Below, piece after piece: positions 6,195-10,229 of a stretch of 10,229 nucleotides of DNA. Both the position numbers and the translations under genes were made by a program. The notes beneath the pieces were generated by a model that was not told where the DNA came from, made no database searches, and saw only the letters and a list, made by a program, of their open reading frames with translations. The DNA is taken from positions 1 through 10,229 of the forward strand of contig JACNKY010000259.1 in NCBI GenBank assembly GCA_014381795.1, read 5' to 3'. Source of the stretch: Pseudomonadota bacterium. Its GTDB lineage: Bacteria > SAR324 > NAC60-12. Numbering within the stretch: position 1 is the first letter of the stretch; every line of letters starts with the position of its first letter.

Positions 6195-6539
6195 AATAGC
6201 CAGCACATTTTCCGGAGGACGGCCAATCACTGCGCCTTCAGCAGAAATCACAATCGGTCTTTCAATCAGAACCGGATTTTCTGTCATAATTGTCAGCCAC
6301 TCTTCAAGAGTTAACTCATCGGTGGCGGAAATCCCCAACTCTTTTGCTTTTTCCTCTTTGAATCGTATTAATTCAGAAGGTTGAATTTTCAATTTCTGAA
6401 TTATCTCCTCCAGTTCTTCTTTTGAAGGTGGATTCTTCAAGTACTCAATAATTATCGGTTCGACACCTTTACTCTTAAGAATTTCCAAAGTCGCCCTGCA
6501 TTTACTGCATTTTGGATTGTGGTAGATGGTGTAAGTCAT
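6186..6539 (-). CDS. ArsC/YfgD-family reductase-like protein
   Basis: This 117-residue thioredoxin-fold protein belongs to the ArsC/Spx superfamily. It opens with the family signature IYHNPKCSKCRATLEIL (5-21), with the catalytic Cys at 11. Arg59, Arg94 and Arg107 fall where E. coli ArsC has its arsenate-binding arginines (60, 94, 107). The short length, 'IRFKEEKAKELG' and the end 'VIGRPPENVLAILP' fit YfgD-like members better than plasmid ArsC, which is about 20 residues longer. A glutathione/glutaredoxin-linked reductase role is usual for the family, but YfgD-type proteins are not proven arsenate reductases. Cys14 makes a CxxC pair, as in Spx, where YfgD has Ser. No arsenic genes are adjacent; the neighbours are a toxin-antitoxin pair and cobT. 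The start has no Shine-Dalgarno site. A weak promoter-like pair (TTCACC, 16 bases, TACAAT) at 6578-6551 would give an almost leaderless mRNA. Confidence 0.85.
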   Translation of the reverse strand: MTYTIYHNPKCSKCRATLEILKSKGVEPIIIEYLKNPPSKEELEEIIQKLKIQPSELIRFKEEKAKELGISATDELTLEEWLTIMTENPVLIERPIVISAEGAVIGRPPENVLAILP

Positions 6540-6633
6540 TTGTTTATTTTATTGTAGTTATAAATACGATTTGGTGAAGAAATAACTTTTTCAGCAAGTA
6601 ATGTTTGTAGACTGTATTTTTAATAAACTAAAT

Positions 6634-6906
6634 TCAATAGACTTCCTTGTGACTTCCCGCACTCACCATCAGAATCTGCTTTTCTTTTATTTCCAATTCA
6701 AGTGTAATTCTGTATTGCAGGGAGATGGAAACCGAATGGAGACCTGTTAGTGTTCCTCGTAATGCGTGAAGCCTTAAAGAAGGATGATGTGGGTTTGCTT
6801 GCAGCAATTCCAAAGTTTGTTGATAACGTCCTAATAAATCCGGATGTTTTTTCAAGAACCGCCGTTCTTGTTTTCGGTATGGTTCCGGAAGCAGTAAATC
6901 ATACAT
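6634..6906 (-). CDS. RelE/StbE-family toxin (type II toxin-antitoxin)
   Basis: The 90-residue product fits the RelE/ParE toxin fold, in the RelE/StbE (YafQ-like) branch. Marks are PYRKQERRFLKKHPDLL (9-25), NPHHPSLRLHALRG (38-51), GLHSVSISLQYRITLE (55-70), with the conserved Tyr-Arg at 65-66, and the closing GSHKEVY (84-90). In this branch the C-terminal His (here His86) takes part in RNA cleavage on the ribosome, so the toxin looks intact. The ATG at 6906 overlaps the antitoxin stop in an 8-base ATGTATGA junction, the usual coupled arrangement. An upstream in-frame ATG at 6948 would add 14 non-conserved residues and a longer overlap, so I prefer 6906. The antitoxin lies directly upstream. Cleavage specificity cannot be read from the sequence. 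Confidence 0.88.
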   Translation of the reverse strand: MYDLLLPEPYRKQERRFLKKHPDLLGRYQQTLELLQANPHHPSLRLHALRGTLTGLHSVSISLQYRITLELEIKEKQILMVSAGSHKEVY

Positions 6907-7210
6907 TAGTATCCGCTTTAGGGAATTCCAATGAAACCGACGCTTCATTAGAAATTTCTTTTTTCAAACACTTTAAGTGGTCTCCAACATTTTCTACAAT
7001 TTCATAATTCCCTTTTGTATAAGCTGTACGAGCTTCCTGCCATGCCAAAAAAATTCCTGCCTCCCGTAACTGGTCGTATTGCTCTAACTCCATGACAACA
7101 AAACGAGGTTTCCCACGAACACTTATAATTGCATTATCTTCTTGATTAAGTGCCTTCTCTAAAGAATTAACACCCTTTGTTTTCAATTCATTTGCGGTGA
7201 CAACTTGCAT
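6899..7210 (-). CDS. Phd/YefM-family antitoxin
   Basis: This is a 103-residue antitoxin. The N-terminal half (MQVVTANELKTKGVNSLEKA, then 'AIISVRGKPRFVVMELEQYDQLRE') is the Phd/YefM DNA-binding and dimerisation fold. The C-terminal part (about 52-103) would be the flexible segment that wraps the toxin. In this family the antitoxin dimer, with or without toxin, binds a palindrome in its own promoter and represses the pair; such a palindrome lies 25 bases upstream. Unlike most genes here it has a clear GGAGG before the ATG. It is followed by the overlapping toxin gene. The cassette sits between cobN and the ArsC-like gene, all on the same strand, which suggests insertion into a cobalamin cluster. 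The tail after about residue 80 (CLKKEISNEASVSLEFPKAD) is longer than I would expect for the family. Confidence 0.9.
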   Translation of the reverse strand: MQVVTANELKTKGVNSLEKALNQEDNAIISVRGKPRFVVMELEQYDQLREAGIFLAWQEARTAYTKGNYEIVENVGDHLKCLKKEISNEASVSLEFPKADTNV

Positions 7211-7212
7211 TT

Positions 7213-7218
7213 TCCTCC
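7213..7218 (-). promoter_or_regulatory. Strong Shine-Dalgarno site of the antitoxin gene
   Basis: On the minus strand GGAGGA is followed closely by the antitoxin ATG at 7210, with only three bases between GGAGG and ATG. It is the best ribosome binding site in the window and contrasts with the near absence of such sites before the metabolic genes. Confidence 0.75.
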
Positions 7219-7234
7219 ATAATCATACTGTAAT

Positions 7235-7259
7235 TAGCACTGTTAATAGTGCTATTGTA
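7235..7259 (-). promoter_or_regulatory. Operator palindrome and -10 element of the toxin-antitoxin pair
   Basis: TAGCACT (7235-7241) and AGTGCTA (7248-7254) form a perfect 7-base inverted repeat with a 6-base spacer, 25 bases upstream of the antitoxin ATG. On the minus strand a -10-like TACAAT (7259-7254) ends on the first base of the palindrome. A protein bound there would block polymerase, which matches autoregulation by Phd/YefM antitoxins. A good -35 element was not found. Confidence 0.6.
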
Positions 7260-7293
7260 GCCGTAATTATTGAACATTACCAGTATTTATTAA

Positions 7294-10229
7294 CTACTCA
7301 ACCTCACCTTGAATTTCCAAAATCGCGGATTCAAGCGCTTCCAGAGTTTCCGTATCTGCGTTTTCCCACATTTCTCTTTCGTGGGCTTCTAGTAGTCGTT
7401 GAGAAGCATCTTTCAGCGCAAGTGGATTGTGTTCCCGAAAGAACTTTTGCTGTTCCGGATCAAGCAGAAGTTTGTTGGCAACCTCTTCATATTGATAATC
7501 GGCGACAATATCACAGGTTGCATCGTAGCCAAACAGATAATCGACCGTGGCCGCCATTTCAAAAGCACCTTTGTAACCATGTTCACGCATGGCTTCAATC
7601 CATTTTGGATTTAGAACACGGCTGCGGAAAACACGGTTGAATTCCTCTTTGAGTGTGCGGATTTTAATTTTTTCCGGATTACTGGAATCGCCGTGATAAG
7701 TTGCAGGAGCGCTTCCCTTGATTTCTGTGATTGCCGCCTGGAGTCCTCCCTGAAACTGAAAATAGTCGTCTGAATCCAAAATATCGTGTTCGCGGTTGTC
7801 CTGATTTTGATGCACAATTTCCACGGAACTCAGTCTTTGACGCAGCAAATTGATTTCCTCGGAACTTGTGCCGTCGGAATCGTAAGCATGGCTTCCCCAT
7901 TTCAAAAACACTTCTGTCAAATCAGCGCGTGTTTCCCAGTTTCCTGCATCAATCAAAGGCAACAGTCCAGTGCCGTATGCTCCAGGTCCGGAACTGAAAA
8001 CCCGAAGTTCCGCCAACCGTTGAGCATTTTCCGCAGAAGCTCCGGAAGCCTGAAAAGTCTCTTGATCTGTCAGCCACGCGGCCCGTACTGGATTCATTTC
8101 CTCTGGTTCATCAAGTTCTGCCAGACGTTTTGGGACAGTAGAAAGCAGGCGCATCACGTCACCGAAAGAGTCCCTGAACATTCCTGAAACACGTAAAACA
8201 ACATCCACACGCGGCCTTCCCAAAACAGAAAGCGGCATAATTTCAAAATCTACCACACGTCCGGAAACAGGTTCCCAAACCGGCTCGCAGCCCCAGAGAG
8301 CCAAAGCCTGCGCGATATCATCTCCACCGGTTCGCATGTTAGAAGTTCCCCAAATCACGAGCGCTGTGGTTTTCGGAAATTCGCCGTGATCCGCACGGTA
8401 GCGTTCAATCAATTCTTCGGCCAGTGCCTGTCCGCAACGCCACGCTGTTTGCGTCGGAATCACCCGCGGATCGACAGAATAAAAATTACGTCCAGTCGGT
8501 AAAACATCAATCCGCCCACGTGTTGGAGCACCGGACGGCCCAGGACTCACAAATCGCCCCTCTAGAGCCCTAGCCAAACTACGTGTCTCTTCTACACATC
8601 GATTGAATCTCGGCAATAATGTTCTGTGCAGCCAGTGGCTTATTGCTGATACCCCTTGGACTCCTGCTTGAGCTAATTCATCTTTGATCCACTGACGGGC
8701 ACTCTCTTCAATTTCATCGCGTTCCCTTATGGAAAGTGTGTCGAGATCAAAATCGGATTCTTTCTCTAAAAGTGCCTGCAGCAATCCTGGACGTTCCACA
8801 GAAGGCATCCTTAGTAAACTGAGCAGAAAATCAATTTTCTTCTCGCCTTCAGGAAGTTGTCCGAAAATATGCAGACCTGAACGAATTTGGCTTTCTTTAA
8901 GTTCGCAGAGGTGACTGCTGAGCGCATTTAAGGGATCAGCATCTTCCGGAAGTTCCACGCTCCATTCTGCGTTTTCCAGTAAATGTTCAATTTCATGCTC
9001 CAGTTCATGCGCCCGTTCAGGATACAAGGTTTCACAATGGGCGTGTTCTTCTAGCAAACGTTCCGCAAGATCCAGTTCTTCGTAAAGTCCAGCACGGGTC
9101 AAAGGCGGAGTGAGGTGATCAATAATCACAGCAGAAGCACGGCGCTTTGCCTGTGCCCCTTCGCCTGGATCATTGACGATGAAAGGGTACAAATTAGGTA
9201 AAGTTTTCAAGGCAATTTGCGGAAAATCGTCAGACCCTAGGGCGACACTCCGTCCCGGTAACCATTCCAAATTTCCGTGTTTGCCAAAATGAATTACGGC
9301 ATGTGCGTCAAAATCTTCCTGAATCCACTGATAAAAAGCCAGGTACTCCGGCGGAGGTGACAAAGCCGGATCGTGATAAATCGCCTGAGTCTGCAAACCA
9401 AATCCGCGCTGCGGTTGGATACCGATGAAAATGTTGCCAAAACACTTTCCGGCAACAGGGATGAAATCCGCAACTTCATGTGTCCATTGTTTGGCCAAAG
9501 TTGCTTGACTTTTCTCTGTCGGATTGTCAGGTGCCTGAAGCTTACCGATCATTTCAAATAAGCGTTTCCGGGAAATACCTTGATCTGGATTTTTGCCGTA
9601 GCTCTGTTCAGTATCATTGGTGATCCCTGCTTGTAAAATTCGGATTAGTTCATCACCTGTTTCTGGGATTTTCGTTTCCGAATTTTCAAAGGCAGCACCG
9701 GACTCAGTTTCGGGGTAAGATGAAATGCAATATCCCCTTTTTCCCAAATCTTTCAAAAATGCAATCACGCTGGCCGGAGTATCAAGTCCAACTCCGTTAC
9801 CGAGGCGACTGTCTTTATTGGGATAATTTGCCAATATAATTGCCACCCGCTTTTCTGAATTTTCGGTGCGCCGCAAACGAACCCAATTTGCGGATAGTTC
9901 TGCCACATGCGACACCTGCTGCCGATCCGGAGCCAAACGTTTAGAACGAAACTCCAATTCAGGAGTTACTTCCTGTTCCTGCTTAAATCCAACGACAGTA
10001 CTGAAAAGGCGACCATCGGTTTCAGGAAGAACCACTGACATTGCTGCATTTGAAGCGGAAAGACCTCGTGGATTTTTTAGCCATGCCTCACGATCCTCAG
10101 TAGAAGTCGGTACCTGAATCACCGGACAATTCAGCCTTTCCAAAAACGAAATGCGTGCCTCACTCTGCTCGCCGATGCTCCCTCGGGAAGGTCCAGTGCC
10201 TATAGAAAAACTTTGCATGGTCAAAATAG
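7294..10229 (-). CDS. cobN: Cobaltochelatase large subunit CobN (N-terminus outside window)
   Basis: CobN is the large subunit of the ATP-dependent cobaltochelatase that inserts Co2+ into hydrogenobyrinic acid a,c-diamide, working with AAA+ and VWA-type subunits. About 977 residues are visible, and the frame stays open to the right edge; full CobN proteins are near 1250 residues, so roughly 250-300 are missing. Landmarks in order: NPRGLSASNAAMSVVLPETDGR (about 10087-10020), PDQGISRKRLFEMIGKL (about 9595-9545), HFGKHGNLEWLPG (about 9297-9257) with metal-site His candidates, MRTGGDDIAQALALWG (about 8340-8295), GRPRVDVVLRVSGMFRDSFGD (about 8225-8160) and SSGPGAYGTGLLP (about 8000-7960). The C-terminal block ending DYLFGYDATCDIVADYQYEEV and a Glu-rich tail is complete. 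The sequence follows CobN rather than magnesium chelatase BchH. No partner chelatase genes are visible. The toxin-antitoxin promoter starts within 35-60 bases of the stop codon. Confidence 0.95.
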   Translation of the reverse strand, partial: ILTMQSFSIGTGPSRGSIGEQSEARISFLERLNCPVIQVPTSTEDREAWLKNPRGLSASNAAMSVVLPETDGRLFSTVVGFKQEQEVTPELEFRSKRLAPDRQQVSHVAELSANWVRLRRTENSEKRVAIILANYPNKDSRLGNGVGLDTPASVIAFLKDLGKRGYCISSYPETESGAAFENSETKIPETGDELIRILQAGITNDTEQSYGKNPDQGISRKRLFEMIGKLQAPDNPTEKSQATLAKQWTHEVADFIPVAGKCFGNIFIGIQPQRGFGLQTQAIYHDPALSPPPEYLAFYQWIQEDFDAHAVIHFGKHGNLEWLPGRSVALGSDDFPQIALKTLPNLYPFIVNDPGEGAQAKRRASAVIIDHLTPPLTRAGLYEELDLAERLLEEHAHCETLYPERAHELEHEIEHLLENAEWSVELPEDADPLNALSSHLCELKESQIRSGLHIFGQLPEGEKKIDFLLSLLRMPSVERPGLLQALLEKESDFDLDTLSIRERDEIEESARQWIKDELAQAGVQGVSAISHWLHRTLLPRFNRCVEETRSLARALEGRFVSPGPSGAPTRGRIDVLPTGRNFYSVDPRVIPTQTAWRCGQALAEELIERYRADHGEFPKTTALVIWGTSNMRTGGDDIAQALALWGCEPVWEPVSGRVVDFEIMPLSVLGRPRVDVVLRVSGMFRDSFGDVMRLLSTVPKRLAELDEPEEMNPVRAAWLTDQETFQASGASAENAQRLAELRVFSSGPGAYGTGLLPLIDAGNWETRADLTEVFLKWGSHAYDSDGTSSEEINLLRQRLSSVEIVHQNQDNREHDILDSDDYFQFQGGLQAAITEIKGSAPATYHGDSSNPEKIKIRTLKEEFNRVFRSRVLNPKWIEAMREHGYKGAFEMAATVDYLFGYDATCDIVADYQYEEVANKLLLDPEQQKFFREHNPLALKDASQRLLEAHEREMWENADTETLEALESAILEIQGEVE

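Noticed and set aside
6551..6578. Promoter for the ArsC-like gene (TTCACC, 16 bases, TACAAT on the minus strand)
   Set aside because: The match is modest in very AT-rich DNA and would leave a leader of only about five bases, so it is mentioned in the gene entry but not listed.
7786..8187. 133-codon plus-strand frame inside cobN
   Set aside because: It is a shadow of the conserved CobN sequence on the opposite strand and has no start signals.
1..10229. CRISPR array, tRNA, rRNA, insertion sequence or phage attachment site
   Set aside because: No regularly spaced repeats, cloverleaf-like sequence, transposase motifs or terminal inverted repeats were seen on either strand.

Overview
The window looks like a chromosomal stretch from a free-living Gram-negative-type bacterium of moderate to low G+C. 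Coding is dense, with short intergenic gaps. The cobaltochelatase is the large CobN type of the late-insertion (aerobic-type) cobalamin pathway. The acyltransferase is PlsY. Most genes have no recognisable Shine-Dalgarno sequence. I cannot name the lineage from this alone; a marine proteobacterial-type group such as SAR324 is only a weak guess.

Left half, plus strand (1-4060). The window opens in the last third of a short-chain dehydrogenase/reductase. After a 143-base gap comes a tight same-strand run: an unrecognised two-helix membrane protein with a very acidic hinge, a MoxR-type AAA+ ATPase, the glycerol-3-phosphate acyltransferase PlsY and a Ca2+/cation exchanger of the CaCA superfamily. 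Gaps of 36, 25 and 24 bases suggest one transcript. The first two genes may form a functional pair at the membrane. PlsY and the exchanger are membrane housekeeping functions.

Convergent gap (4061-4290). This holds a 35-codon reading frame that begins like a twin-arginine signal, a short TC tract and a nested inverted repeat. No convincing terminator was found.

Right half, minus strand (10229-4291). In transcription order: the C-terminal three quarters of cobN, a Phd/YefM-RelE type II toxin-antitoxin pair with its own palindromic operator, a small ArsC/YfgD-family protein, cobT and cobS. CobN inserts cobalt early. CobT activates the lower ligand base and CobS joins it to the corrinoid at the end of the pathway. 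The toxin-antitoxin cassette and the ArsC-like gene interrupt what is otherwise a cobalamin cluster. No cobalamin riboswitch, tRNA, rRNA, CRISPR array or insertion sequence was seen.

Most of the window is recognisable metabolism. The least explained items are the acidic-hinge membrane protein beside the MoxR ATPase, the toxin-antitoxin insertion with its operator, the short twin-arginine frame, and two enzymes with unusual active-site residues (the SDR and the ArsC-like protein).
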